A DNA stretch of 60,103 nucleotides, from NCBI RefSeq assembly GCF_017355885.1, contig NZ_JAFEUU010000019.1, positions 1 through 60,103 of the forward strand, written 5' to 3'. The translations under genes and the position numbers were made by a program. The notes under the pieces were generated by a model, which had not been told where the DNA came from, ran no database searches, and was given only the letters and a program-made list of their open reading frames with translations. Source of the DNA: Sabulicella rubraurantiaca (GTDB lineage Bacteria > Pseudomonadota > Alphaproteobacteria > Acetobacterales > Acetobacteraceae). Positions 8,531-16,673 of the stretch are shown here, one piece after another (the stretch's first letter is position 1; every line of letters starts with the position of its first letter).

Positions 8531-9868
8531 ATGGCCCCGGTCATGCCGGGCGCCCTCCCATGGCTCGGCAAACTGCCAGCGCTTGCGCGCAACCCGCTCG
8601 CCGTGTTCGAGCAGGCGAGGGCATTCGGCAACGTTGTCCGGATCCCCACCCCGCTGCACTTCCCGCTCTTCGTGTTGGCGGATCCCGCGCATATCCGCCG
8701 CGTACTGCAGGAGAACGCTGCCAACTACCGCCGGACACCGTTCCACGACCGCCTCAAGTCGGTGCTGGGCGAGGGCGTCCTCACCAGCGAAGGGGCGCTC
8801 TGGCAGCGGCAGCGCCGCCTGCTGCAGCCCACCTTCCGGGCCGAGCGGATCCGGCGCTTCGTCCGTGTCATGGCGGATGCGGCGGCTGAGCTGGCGGACC
8901 GATGGGAAGGGCAGGTGAGCCGGACGATCGACGTCTCGCAGGCCATGTCGGACCTCACCCTCGACATCGCCATTGGCTGCTTGTTCGGTGGGCAGCAGCG
9001 GGGCGGCGACGCGCGGATCACCGCTGCCGTACAGGAGGTCCAGCGATGGATCTCGGTCCGTTTCTGGTCGCTCGCGCCGGCGTGGACGGAGCGCCTGCCC
9101 ACCCCGGCCAACCGGCGCTTCCGCCGCGCCCTGGCCGTGCTCGATGAGGCGATTGGCCGCATCATCTCGGCCCGGCTCGCTTCGGGGGAACTAGGGGACG
9201 ACCTTCTCGGCATGCTGCTGGCCGCGCAGCAGGATGGCGGGACGGGCGTCGACGCACGGCAGGTGCGCGACGAGGCGATGACCATGATCCTCGCCGGACA
9301 CGAGACCTCCGCGGCCGCGCTCAGCTGGGCCTGGCACCTCCTCGCCCTTTGCCCTGACGCCGAGGCTGCCATCCGGGACGAAGTGGCGCGCGTGCTCGGG
9401 CCCCGCATGGTCCCGATGCCCGACGACCTCGGTCAGCTGAAGTTCACGGAGGCGGCGCTGCAGGAGGTGATGCGGCTCTACCCGCCCGCCGGCTGGTTCC
9501 CCCGCCTCGCTGTAGGGCCGGACCGGCTCGGCGGTCACGACATCCCGGCCGGTGCCATTCTTGCCTTGAGTCCCTGGCTGGTGCAGCGCGACGCACGCTT
9601 CTGGCCGGATCCGGAGCGGTTCGACCCCACCCGCTTTGCCGGCGGGGCCCGGCCCGCGCCCTACACCTATTTCCCATTTGGTGGAGGGCCACGCACCTGC
9701 CTCGGCACCCACTTCGCTATGACCGAGATGCTTGTCGCGCTTGCGGTGATGGTGCCGCGGGTGAGTCTGCGCCATGCCTCCCGCGCGCCCGTCGAGCCGC
9801 AGCTCCTGATTACGCTGAGACCCGCAGGCGGCCTGCCGATGCAGGTCGAGCGCGTGTCTCATTGCTGA
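8531..9868 (+). CDS. Cytochrome P450 monooxygenase
   Basis: The 445-residue soluble P450 has all core motifs: the I-helix AGHETS at residues 255-260 with the acidic/Thr pair for oxygen activation, the K-helix ExxR at E312-R315, the PERF segment (residues 361-364), and the heme loop FGGGPRTCLG with the thiolate ligand Cys390. There is no N-terminal membrane anchor. An in-frame GTG six bases upstream (8525) is an alternative start; the much longer open frame upstream is shadow. No ferredoxin or reductase gene is adjacent, so redox partners must come from elsewhere. The gene diverges from tetR but lies about 270 bp away. The substrate is unknown. Confidence 0.93.
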   Translation: MAPVMPGALPWLGKLPALARNPLAVFEQARAFGNVVRIPTPLHFPLFVLADPAHIRRVLQENAANYRRTPFHDRLKSVLGEGVLTSEGALWQRQRRLLQPTFRAERIRRFVRVMADAAAELADRWEGQVSRTIDVSQAMSDLTLDIAIGCLFGGQQRGGDARITAAVQEVQRWISVRFWSLAPAWTERLPTPANRRFRRALAVLDEAIGRIISARLASGELGDDLLGMLLAAQQDGGTGVDARQVRDEAMTMILAGHETSAAALSWAWHLLALCPDAEAAIRDEVARVLGPRMVPMPDDLGQLKFTEAALQEVMRLYPPAGWFPRLAVGPDRLGGHDIPAGAILALSPWLVQRDARFWPDPERFDPTRFAGGARPAPYTYFPFGGGPRTCLGTHFAMTEMLVALAVMVPRVSLRHASRAPVEPQLLITLRPAGGLPMQVERVSHC

Positions 9869-10015
9869 GCGAGAACCACTATCCTCGTCGTGGACGTGGC
9901 TGAGTGTCTGCCCGGCCTTCCCGTACCGAAACGGCCTCTCCAGCGGCGCTCATCACTCTCTCCAGGCGCGGCCATCTGGAATCCCGTCATGTAAGGAGCC
10001 TGGGCCTTTATTCGT

Positions 10016-10645
10016 TCAGTCGGCGCCAGATGGGCTCGCCCCCATCCTTTCAAACGTAGAGCGCAACACTGCCTCAATCTTGGGGGCCATCGGATTTCGC
10101 GTCTTTTGAGCACGGCGCAGCATGCTGGCAATTCGCCGCTCGACCTCTCTCACGTCGTGGATCGCCGCCTCACACAACTCTCGCATCTCATTGATCTGCG
10201 GGCGGAAGCGGCGGGTGCGCCGCCAATGCCGCGCGGCTTCCTCAATTGCCCAGGCCGGGAACTCCCCCAGATCCTCCGCCCAGTCATCAGCAATGCATTG
10301 CTCGACCGAGGCGGCATGACGGTCGGAGCGGAAATGCGACAGAAGCGCCAGCACCCGGGCCAGGAGCCAGCCCCGCTCCGCAGGCTCCAACCAGACGGAA
10401 AGCTCGCGGGACACCCTCTCCAGCTTCTCTAGGATTGCATCGTCCTCGATGAGAGGCGCTTCCCAGCGCTCCACGCACCGCGCTGGTCCGCTCTCGGGGA
10501 AGAGCATGCGCCGCTCGACAACGCCCCGCTCGATCAGCACGCCGACCCAGGAGGGCAGGGACCACGCTACCGGCTGCTCCGCGGCAAGAGCGCTACCCGA
10601 GCCATGGACGGGATCACGCGACGCTTGCTGCAACACGCCCATCAT
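10016..10645 (-). CDS. Hypothetical protein coupled to the replicon HTH gene
   Basis: This 209-residue protein starts MMGVLQQ at 10645. A strong GGGGAGGCG site precedes it, and its ATG overlaps the stop of the upstream gene in an ATGA arrangement, which indicates translational coupling. It contains a conserved-looking helical core (SVEQCIADDWAEDLGEFPA, then AIEEAARHWRRTRRFRP, then VREVERRIASMLRRAQ). This pattern recalls small proteins encoded beside phage or plasmid replication genes, where helicase-loader-like factors occur. I do not recognise a named family. Its position in the replication module suggests an accessory replication role. Confidence 0.65.
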   Translation of the reverse strand: MMGVLQQASRDPVHGSGSALAAEQPVAWSLPSWVGVLIERGVVERRMLFPESGPARCVERWEAPLIEDDAILEKLERVSRELSVWLEPAERGWLLARVLALLSHFRSDRHAASVEQCIADDWAEDLGEFPAWAIEEAARHWRRTRRFRPQINEMRELCEAAIHDVREVERRIASMLRRAQKTRNPMAPKIEAVLRSTFERMGASPSGAD

Positions 10646-11448
10646 CGCCTCCCCATGAGAAAGACTGGCCGAACCGCTGGCGCATGCGCTGCCGCCGCCC
10701 ACGCCCCCAGGCGCTCCTCGGCCCAGTCCGTCTTGCCGCCACCGCTTCGGACACGGCCCGGCTCAGCCGGGGGCGCCTCCTTAGCGAGATCCTCGATCAA
10801 CCAGGATAGCCAGGCGGCACCGATGCAATCCGCCCGGTAACGATAGCCTTTGGCTTGGCAGCGATGCACGAACTTGGCCGTATGGCGCGACAGATCCATT
10901 CGGGGGGCGAGCCGTGCCGCCTCGCCTAGCTCGTCGGCCGAAGGCGCCCAGTCCTTGGGAACGGAAACCAGCTCGCCACGTGGGTCTGCCCTTTCGTCCG
11001 TGGATCGCGAAAGCTCCGTCGCGCGCGGCGCAGCGGGCGGGTTTTGATTCTGTTCAGCCTTCGGCTGATTCCTGTCACCTGGGTGACACCCCCTGTCTGG
11101 CTGGCGACCAGCCCCTGTCGCCGCTTCGACAGACCCCTTCGCCGTCACAGGGAGATACTCGACGATCCGGTAGCGGCAGCTCGACATACCCCCATCGTTG
11201 CGGCGCCACTGGGTCTTCTCGACAAAGCCCAGCCGGGCAAGATCAGCAATGATTTGGTTCACCCAAGGCCGCGAGCGCTTGAGCCACCGCGCCAAGGTGC
11301 CTTGGGACGGAAAGCACCAGCCCTGATCGTCCGCATAGGTCGAAAGCGCGGCGAGCACCGCGTAGCGATCTGCATTCATCTCCGGGTGCTGAAGCCACCA
11401 GACGGGGACTTTGCCCCATCGCGCTCCACTTCCGTCTGATCGTTCCAT
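10642..11448 (-). CDS. Helix-turn-helix replication-associated protein
   Basis: The 268-residue protein begins MERSDGSG. A winged-helix region of the HTH_36/replication-initiator type follows (MNADRYAVLAALSTYADDQG, FPSQGTLARWLKRSRPWV, QIIADLARLGFV) at roughly residues 20-85. A low-complexity charged linker and a second helical domain follow. It diverges from the Rep gene at 12554, and the iteron field lies between them. The frame is open further upstream into iteron group 1, but the ATG at 11448 is the natural start. It may be a second initiator, a primosome-like factor or a copy-number regulator. Confidence 0.65.
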   Translation of the reverse strand: MERSDGSGARWGKVPVWWLQHPEMNADRYAVLAALSTYADDQGWCFPSQGTLARWLKRSRPWVNQIIADLARLGFVEKTQWRRNDGGMSSCRYRIVEYLPVTAKGSVEAATGAGRQPDRGCHPGDRNQPKAEQNQNPPAAPRATELSRSTDERADPRGELVSVPKDWAPSADELGEAARLAPRMDLSRHTAKFVHRCQAKGYRYRADCIGAAWLSWLIEDLAKEAPPAEPGRVRSGGGKTDWAEERLGAWAAAAHAPAVRPVFLMGRR

Positions 11449-11526
11449 GCCGCACCTCACGTGACGCCCCAATGGGTCTTCGCGGCCAAGAAACGACGTG
11501 GGAGGGAAGGGCAGCAAAGCCCGCTT

Positions 11527-11628
11527 GGTAGGTTTGCGGTGCACCGCAGGAGGTTATCGATGCACCCCAGTAGGTTTGTGATGCGGCCGAAGTAGGTTCG
11601 CCGTGCACCGCGGTAGGTTTCCGGTGCA
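11527..11628 (-). repeat. Iteron group 1 (five copies, minus orientation)
   Basis: Five degenerate copies of GTAGGTTTGCGGTGCA end at about 11543, 11564, 11584, 11607 and 11628. Their spacing of 20-23 bp places them on the same DNA face. They are inverted relative to the other three groups and lie just upstream of the minus-strand HTH gene. Confidence 0.85.
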
Positions 11629-11806
11629 GCGATCCGCCGCCCTTGCGGGAGACTCGGGCGCCCCCCGGCCCGCAGGTCCTTTGGACGCGGCACGCTTCAG
11701 GGCATGATCTGCTCTAGATGCTGATGACGGGCCGAGGTTTCCGAAAATCCTTCCAAAACAACAGGTTGAGTGGCCTCTCCACCCGTCCTGGGCGCCGGCC
11801 CTCAAG

Positions 11807-11918
11807 GTGCACGGCAAACCTACCGCCTCGGCGCGGCCTGATGCACCGCGAACCTACCGCCTCCTCCCAGCCGCACCATCAACCTACTGCCTCAACGGGC
11901 TGCACCATAAACCTACTC
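11807..11918 (+). repeat. Iteron group 2 (four copies, plus orientation)
   Basis: Four copies of the TGCACCGCAAACCTACCG type begin near 11808, 11842, 11871 and 11901, spaced by about 30 bp. The last two are degenerate (CACCATCAACCTAC, CACCATAAACCTAC). The sequence between groups 1 and 2 (11629-11806) holds no gene and includes a slightly AT-richer patch at about 11741-11768. Confidence 0.85.
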
Positions 11919-12024
11919 TCTTTCCCACCTCATAGCGGGGAAGGCGCTATCTTCGCTCCGTCATTGAGAATGTGCTGACTCGAGGCTTCAACAAACTGGG
12001 ACTGCATCGAAAGCGTCCCTTCGG

Positions 12025-12193
12025 GTGCACCATAAACCTCCTGAACGGGAGGGGCTTGGACGGTCCATCCGCACCGCAAACCTACTGTGCCGCACCGGAA
12101 ACCTACCGAGGTGCACCGCAAACCTCCTGTCTTCGGCAAAGCGGGGAGGGCGGCCGCACCGGAGACCTACCGCCAGTGCACGGCAAACCTCCT
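12025..12193 (+). repeat. Iteron group 3 (six copies, plus orientation)
   Basis: Six copies begin near 12026, 12070, 12091, 12112, 12155 and 12177. They alternate between AACCTACC and AACCTCC endings. Several are exactly 21 bp apart, and others are separated by about two units, which suggests eroded copies between them. Confidence 0.85.
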
Positions 12194-12330
12194 GCTTGGC
12201 CTGTAGGCCTCCACGTCGGGGTGCTGGCGGGCTGAGGAGGGACGCGATTCCAGCCCGAACCTCCACACCGAGTCGGTAGACGGTTCCGACGGCGTCCAGG
12301 ATCCCACTGCAACGCTTTTGGTGAGGATCG

Positions 12331-12477
12331 GTGCATCGCAAACCTACCGCTCGGCGCCTCCGGAAGGGCCGAGGTGCACCACAAACCTACCTCCGCTGCA
12401 CCGCAAACCTACTGTGCCGCACGGCAAACCTACCGAGGTGCACCGCAAACCTACCGAGGTGCACCGATAACCTCCCG
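12331..12477 (+). repeat. Iteron group 4 (six copies, plus orientation)
   Basis: Six copies begin near 12332, 12375, 12397, 12418, 12439 and 12460, the last five at a strict 21-22 bp period. The group ends about 75 bp before the Rep start codon, the usual place for initiator binding at both the origin and its own promoter. The interval 12194-12330 between groups 3 and 4 holds no gene. Confidence 0.88.
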
Positions 12478-12553
12478 TCGGAGCGGAAAGACGCGGCGTT
12501 CGACCTCCACCAATGCCTCGAAAGCAGGATAAAGGAGGGGCAGGAGGGTCCTC

Positions 12554-13663
12554 ATGAGCAAGTCCCCGGTTCGGCGCCAGCCCGTCTCCGCCAACCACGC
12601 CCAGCTTGCGCTGTGGGAGACCGATGATCCCAATCGCACGAACATGGTGGCCCTCTATGATATGGCGCCTCGCTTCGTGTTCGAGGACCGCGACGCCTTG
12701 CAGGGCCGCAGCCGCATGATCGAGCGGGACTTTTCCTTCGGGCAAAAGCGTTACCGAATCACGCTCAAGCCCACTCAGATCCGTGCGCAGGACGGCACCA
12801 TCCAGGAGCGCTTCCTGTCTGAGCGCGAACAGATCGTCGAAGAGGTGATCCGACGCCTGGCCAGCAAGCGCGGCCGGCTCGCGATCCACCACCAGAAGGT
12901 ACGCTTCACTTTCTCCCTGCATGAGGTGCGCACCGAGCTGAAGCGCGTCCGCCACGCCCATTCCTATTACGAGATCCAAGAGGCCATCACCCTGCTGTCC
13001 GAGGTGCGGCTCGTCATTCAGGACCTCGATGCCAAGGGCTCACCGGTCCTGTCCTCCGCGGCTTTTCCGGTGCTGGGCTTCCGGCGCAAGGACTCCGACG
13101 ACGGCGAGACTTTTGTCGAGTTCAACCCGCTCGTCAGCGACGCGATTCGACTCTTGGAATTCACGCAGGTGGATTACGAGACGCTGATGACCATCCGCGA
13201 CCCGGTCGCGCGCTGGCTCTTGAAGCGGCTGCACAACGAGGTCAGCCACACTCGCCAGCCGGTCCAGCAGATTCTGGCGAGCGAGATCCGCCGGGACTCC
13301 GGAATGCCGATCTGGAAGACCACCCGCAATCTGCTCCGGCGTGTGGCCCAGGCCGTGGATGTGCTGAAGGACGCCGGCGTGCTCGACCACGTCGAGACCG
13401 AAGAATTGATGCAGGGCCAGAAGAAGGTGGATCTCCTCTTCACCATGTCGGCCTCGCCAGACTTCATGGCGAAGATCCATGCGTCCAGCCGCATTGCTCG
13501 CGAGAACAGGGAAGCCTTCAACGCCATCACCAACGGGCGCCAGCCAGTCGATGGCTTCGCACCGATCTCCATGCAGCAAGTGACCCGGCTGCGGGCTTCG
13601 CGCCGTTCGGCGGCTGCCGAACTCCTTGAAGACGGGACCGAGGAAGAAGCTGAGGACGCCTAA
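12554..13663 (+). CDS. Plasmid-type replication initiator protein (Rep)
   Basis: The 369-residue protein begins MSKSPVRRQPVSAN behind a perfect AGGAGGG. It has two winged-helix-like halves: about residues 50-150 (FGQKRYRITLKPTQI, LSEREQIVEEVIRRLASKRG, VRFTFSLHEVRTELKR) and about 190-300 (FTQVDYETLMTIRDPVARWL, RNLLRRVAQAVDVLKDAGVL). The tail is acidic. This architecture is that of iteron-binding initiators of alphaproteobacterial plasmids, and the adjoining 21-iteron field fits that role. No parA/parB gene is visible nearby. The exact Rep family is not assigned from sequence alone. Confidence 0.8.
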   Translation: MSKSPVRRQPVSANHAQLALWETDDPNRTNMVALYDMAPRFVFEDRDALQGRSRMIERDFSFGQKRYRITLKPTQIRAQDGTIQERFLSEREQIVEEVIRRLASKRGRLAIHHQKVRFTFSLHEVRTELKRVRHAHSYYEIQEAITLLSEVRLVIQDLDAKGSPVLSSAAFPVLGFRRKDSDDGETFVEFNPLVSDAIRLLEFTQVDYETLMTIRDPVARWLLKRLHNEVSHTRQPVQQILASEIRRDSGMPIWKTTRNLLRRVAQAVDVLKDAGVLDHVETEELMQGQKKVDLLFTMSASPDFMAKIHASSRIARENREAFNAITNGRQPVDGFAPISMQQVTRLRASRRSAAAELLEDGTEEEAEDA

Positions 13664-13963
13664 AGCGCGGAATAAGCGAGGAGCGGCGCCCGGCGCCCGT
13701 TCCGCATGCTCAGGCCCCAGACCTCGTACCTAAGGATGAGGACGACGGTGGATCCGTAGAAGCGAAGGGAAGCTGGAACTGGGGTGCTGCCATGTGGCCG
13801 GTGGTCTTCGTGGCAGAACACCGGCCGCTCGGGCGGCGCCGGCGCTTAAGCTGTGGGTTCATGGGCTACTGACCGTGAGGTGGGAGCCTCGCCAAAGAAG
13901 AGCGCTCCGGCCCCTCGGGAGTAAGGCCGGAGCGCGAACGCCTGAACCAGAGGGTGAGTGGGC
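13664..13963. other. Intergenic stretch after rep
   Basis: No gene is supported in this 300-base interval. It contains the 3' end of the rep transcript and, at 13903-13934, the terminator of the minus-strand PEP-CTERM gene. Confidence 0.6.
13903..13934 (-). terminator. Hairpin terminator of the PEP-CTERM gene
   Basis: The perfect 10-bp stem CGCTCCGGCC / GGCCGGAGCG has a 12-base loop and lies about 30 bases past the stop codon at 13964 (minus strand). Only a weak T-rich tail (CTCTTCTTT) follows. Confidence 0.65.
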
Positions 13964-14644
13964 TCAGGCGCTCTTGCGGCGCACCATGCCGAGGCCGAGT
14001 AGGCCAGCGCCGAGCAGGGCGAGACCTGCGGGGGCGGGCACCGGGACGTTCGGCGTCCCAACGGAAATCCCGAAGAAGGTTTCGTTGCCGGCTTGGGCGC
14101 CCGTCAGCGTGGCGGCCAGGCCGATGCGGTTGGTGCCCGTGGCGAAGAAGGGCTGGGCGGCGGCCGCCTGCTGCTGGTCGAGCTTGAAGGCGAAGCCCGA
14201 GTTGCCGGTGCCCTGGAAGGTGGTGGGGAAGTTGACTGACGAGAAGGCGCCCGAGTTCCACAGCGCGGTGCCGGTCGAGCTGTAGATGGTCAGCACCAGG
14301 TTCGTCAGGGTGATGCCATTGTTGCCACTGTTGATGCCCGGCTCATTGGCGTTGAAGACGATGCGCAGGTCGGCTGCGGTGATGGGGGCGAGGCTGCTGA
14401 GGGCCACCGTCTGCGTCTGCGAGTTGCCGGTCTTGGCGTCGCCCGTGATGACGTCCTGGCTGCCGTTCCAGCTGACGGAGCCGGTCTCGGTTCCATTCTT
14501 CTGCACGGTGAGGATTGTCTCGACGGCGCCGATGCCGGTGCCCTGCAGGTCAATCACGCTATCGAACACGAGCGAGGCGTGGGAGGGCAGGGCAACTGCG
14601 CTGGCGAGAACAGCAGCGCAAGCGGCAGTCTTCAGGAGATTCAT
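13964..14644 (-). CDS. PEP-CTERM sorting domain protein
   Basis: The 226-residue secreted protein has an N-terminal Sec signal (MNLLKTAACAAVLASAVALPSHA), a Ser/Thr/Gly-rich beta-type body with few cysteines, and a C-terminal sorting signal. The signal is a VPVPAPAG motif, a hydrophobic helix (LALLGAGLLGLG) and a basic end (MVRRKSA). Proteins of this kind are processed by an exosortase at the inner membrane and occur with exopolysaccharide production. No exosortase is encoded in this window. A sigma-54 promoter lies 77-91 bases upstream. The longer frame to 14842 has no ribosome-binding site and is excluded. Confidence 0.9.
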   Translation of the reverse strand: MNLLKTAACAAVLASAVALPSHASLVFDSVIDLQGTGIGAVETILTVQKNGTETGSVSWNGSQDVITGDAKTGNSQTQTVALSSLAPITAADLRIVFNANEPGINSGNNGITLTNLVLTIYSSTGTALWNSGAFSSVNFPTTFQGTGNSGFAFKLDQQQAAAAQPFFATGTNRIGLAATLTGAQAGNETFFGISVGTPNVPVPAPAGLALLGAGLLGLGMVRRKSA

Positions 14645-14720
14645 CTTCGCTTCCTTGTCTCTCGGGCGGACCTTGGAGGGCTGGGCCGCGTGCCGTGGAT
14701 CGGTCCACGCCAAGGGAGAA

Positions 14721-14735
14721 GCAAGCAACATGCCA
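14721..14735 (-). promoter_or_regulatory. Sigma-54 (-24/-12) promoter of the PEP-CTERM gene
   Basis: Read on the minus strand the sequence is TGGCATG-TTGC-TTGC, followed by TT. It differs from the TGGCACG-N4-TTGC consensus at one position and keeps the invariant GG-N10-GC spacing. It lies 77 bases before the start codon at 14644. Confidence 0.8.
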
Positions 14736-14985
14736 ATTCTAATAATGTAATGATCCCAGGAGGTTGATGACTGCGGCGTGATGCATCCGCACGGAGTGTC
14801 AAGGAAAGCAACACATTCCTGTAAATGGAGATGGATCGCCAAAGGGGCACACAGTCAGCGACGCGGACTGCATTCGGCGCCAGCAAAACATTGGCGACAA
14901 AAAAAAGTCTTGCCGCCCACGAATTGTGCCTGCAAGCTACCACGTCTCCCAATATTGGAAGACGCTTTAGAATCTGCAAACTCGG

Positions 14986-15017
14986 CCCTCGTCGCCACAA
15001 GGCGACGGGGTTTTTTT
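14986..15017 (+). terminator. Orphan Rho-independent terminator
   Basis: The stem CCCTCGTCGCC / GGCGACGGGG has an ACAA-type loop and is followed directly by seven T residues. No plus-strand coding region lies within several hundred bases upstream. Confidence 0.75.
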
Positions 15018-15115
15018 CCGTATCGCACCATGAAGCTAAAGGCCCCACCCTGTCGCCTCGCGGGCGGCGGGATGAGGCTTGGTAGTCCCTTCAGAAGACA
15101 GGCATGAGTAAGTTG

Positions 15116-15565
15116 TTAGTCTGATAGTGCTTCGGAAATGTATTGAGCCGCATGAGACCCTGCGGTCCAGGTGCCGTCCTGAGCATAGTGTTGGAACTGG
15201 AAGCGGATATTGCCGAAGCCCTGGTCAAGTCGGCTCTTGTAGTTCTGCGCGATCGCCGGCCTACCGATGAGGATCGGCGCCGAGCCGCTGAGGATGCCGT
15301 CTTCGGTGAAAAGGGTGGCTATCGCACCGGAGTCCCTTCGGTCGCAGGCTTCGGCAAAACGGTCCATGAGGACGTCGATGGCCCGCCGGACACCTGCCTC
15401 AGCACTTGCCTTCGTGCCGTGGACTATGAGCCCGGCGGGGCCGCTAGGACGAGAGCACGTCGGAGCATGAGCTGCCTCCCGTGTTGGCCCGTCCGCTCGC
15501 ACGCTACTGCGTCTCACCGGGTAAAAGCTGCCAAATTTCGTTGCAAGAGCATCGAGCAGGCCCAT
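15116..15565 (-). CDS. SnoaL/NTF2-like domain protein (SgcJ/EcaC type), start uncertain
   Basis: The C-terminal 85 residues fit the cystatin-like SnoaL fold: MDRFAEACDRRDSGAIATLF, TEDGILSGSAPILIGRPAI and YAQDGTWTAGSHAAQY. The preceding part is atypical for the family. The frame is open to a TTG at 15640. The ATG at 15565 (MGLLDALATK) gives 149 residues, but a start nearer the domain is possible. The protein ends soon after the last strand, shorter than usual, so it may be partly decayed. It lies downstream of a MerR gene on the same strand, about 100 bp away. Confidence 0.5.
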   Translation of the reverse strand: MGLLDALATKFGSFYPVRRSSVRADGPTREAAHAPTCSRPSGPAGLIVHGTKASAEAGVRRAIDVLMDRFAEACDRRDSGAIATLFTEDGILSGSAPILIGRPAIAQNYKSRLDQGFGNIRFQFQHYAQDGTWTAGSHAAQYISEALSD

Positions 15566-15662
15566 TTCTTGGCCTCGGCTTCGAAGCGACCGTGCATTCG
15601 AGGTTGAGCGTCTGGCATAAGGGCGCCTTATTGCCTTCAAGCCCCAGGTGCGCGGTCGCCGG

Positions 15663-16052
15663 CTAGACGATGGCAGGGAGTGTTACTTCTTCGAAGCGCG
15701 GTACGTGAGGCCGCTCTTCCGCCGTCGTTTCGAGGAGATTGCGAAGCGTTGCCGCCAAGGCCTTCAGCGAGACCGCCTTGCTCTCAAGCCGCTTGATTTC
15801 CGCCGATGCACGCCTCCGCACTTCCTCTGGGGTCGCGTCGCAGCCCCAAAGGCTGAGCAGTGCTCTCACCTCTACAAGCGGCATGGCGAGTTCGCGTGCA
15901 TGCCGTATGAAGCGGAGCATCGCCACGGTCCTCTCGCTGTAGCTCCTGTAGTTGTTGGGCTGCCGCTCGGACTGAACCAAACCAAGCGCTTCGTAGTGCC
16001 GAATCAATTTGGCGTTTACCCCGCTGCGTCGGGCCGCTTCGCCGATATTCAT
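15663..16052 (-). CDS. MerR family transcriptional regulator (copy 1)
   Basis: The 129-residue regulator has an N-terminal MerR helix-turn-helix (MNIGEAARRSGVNAKLIRHYEALGLV, residues 1-26), the wing segment NNYRSYSERTVAMLRFIRHA, and a long dimerisation helix (about 75-115). The C-terminal metal-binding cysteines of CueR or ZntR are absent, so the signal is not an obvious metal ion. A second MerR gene at 22577-22972 is almost identical through residues 17-60 at both protein and DNA level. The gene diverges from the sigma-54-controlled PEP-CTERM gene at 16674. Confidence 0.88.
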   Translation of the reverse strand: MNIGEAARRSGVNAKLIRHYEALGLVQSERQPNNYRSYSERTVAMLRFIRHARELAMPLVEVRALLSLWGCDATPEEVRRRASAEIKRLESKAVSLKALAATLRNLLETTAEERPHVPRFEEVTLPAIV

Positions 16053-16673
16053 TGGGCCAGGGTCCTCTGCCGTTCTGCTTTGCCCCTCAGCAACATCTGT
16101 GCCGGGCCGATTTCTCTCAGCTCTTCAGGTACTTACAGTGCGGAGGTGGCTAAGTTTTCATGCGGCGTAAAAAAATCCGTCACCGTGCTGGCTCACGAGA
16201 TGGCGAGCGGATTTCGGGATCTGAGGAAAACCTGGGCGCTTTCAGTCTCATTTCCCGAGGTTCGATTCTGTTGGTCTGTACCACAGCCGAGCCCAATCTG
16301 GTGCTGGCTCTGCAGGCATCTATGCGGGTATCTGACCACGGGCCCGCATGTATTGCAGAAGCCAAAACTGGTTGCGGAGCATGAATGAAAATTTTCTGCC
16401 CCGCCTTTGGTTGAAAACGAACCGTGTGGCGTAATTTTTTTTGGTGGCCGCGCAACCAAGTGAATTCTCTCCGTTCTTTGTGCTTTCTTTACAATCCTAT
16501 CCTTCCGATTGATCGGATGTGAAAAAGACATTTCCTTTCAAGCGCTTAAGTCTTGGCACAGTGCTTGCTTTATCCAAAGCAACGGGCAAACGCTCGTTCC
16601 GACACCTCAAGCGGAATGGTTCCAGTCCTGCGAGGCGCGGATAACAACAGTGCAGATCTAAAGAGGACCCAAC
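16053..16673. other. 621-base divergent intergenic region between merR copy 1 and the second PEP-CTERM gene
   Basis: No gene is supported. The right half is distinctly AT-richer than its surroundings (16400-16560) and contains a strong sigma-54 promoter at 16554-16568. The length and AT content leave room for enhancer-type activator sites and for the MerR promoter. Confidence 0.6.
16554..16568 (+). promoter_or_regulatory. Sigma-54 (-24/-12) promoter of the second PEP-CTERM gene
   Basis: TGGCACA-GTGC-TTGC followed by TTT matches the consensus at all but one position, with exact GG-N10-GC spacing. It leaves a leader of about 90 bases before the ATG at 16674. Confidence 0.85.

Larger units (their letters stand above)
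14645..15115. other. Gene-free interval with promoter and orphan terminator
   Basis: This 471-base stretch holds the PEP-CTERM promoter region and, on the other strand, a strong Rho-independent terminator (14986-15017) that has no protein-coding gene before it. A small RNA ending at that terminator is possible. No other feature is supported. Confidence 0.5.

Noticed and set aside
11527-12477. A CRISPR array
   Set aside because: The repeats are degenerate and change orientation once, and the spacing is about 21 bp in total. There are no true spacers and no cas genes, whereas a Rep gene is adjacent.
12554-13663. Assigning the initiator to a named family such as RepA, RepC or TrfA
   Set aside because: The two winged-helix-like halves and the iterons support a Rep role, but I see no signature that fixes the family.
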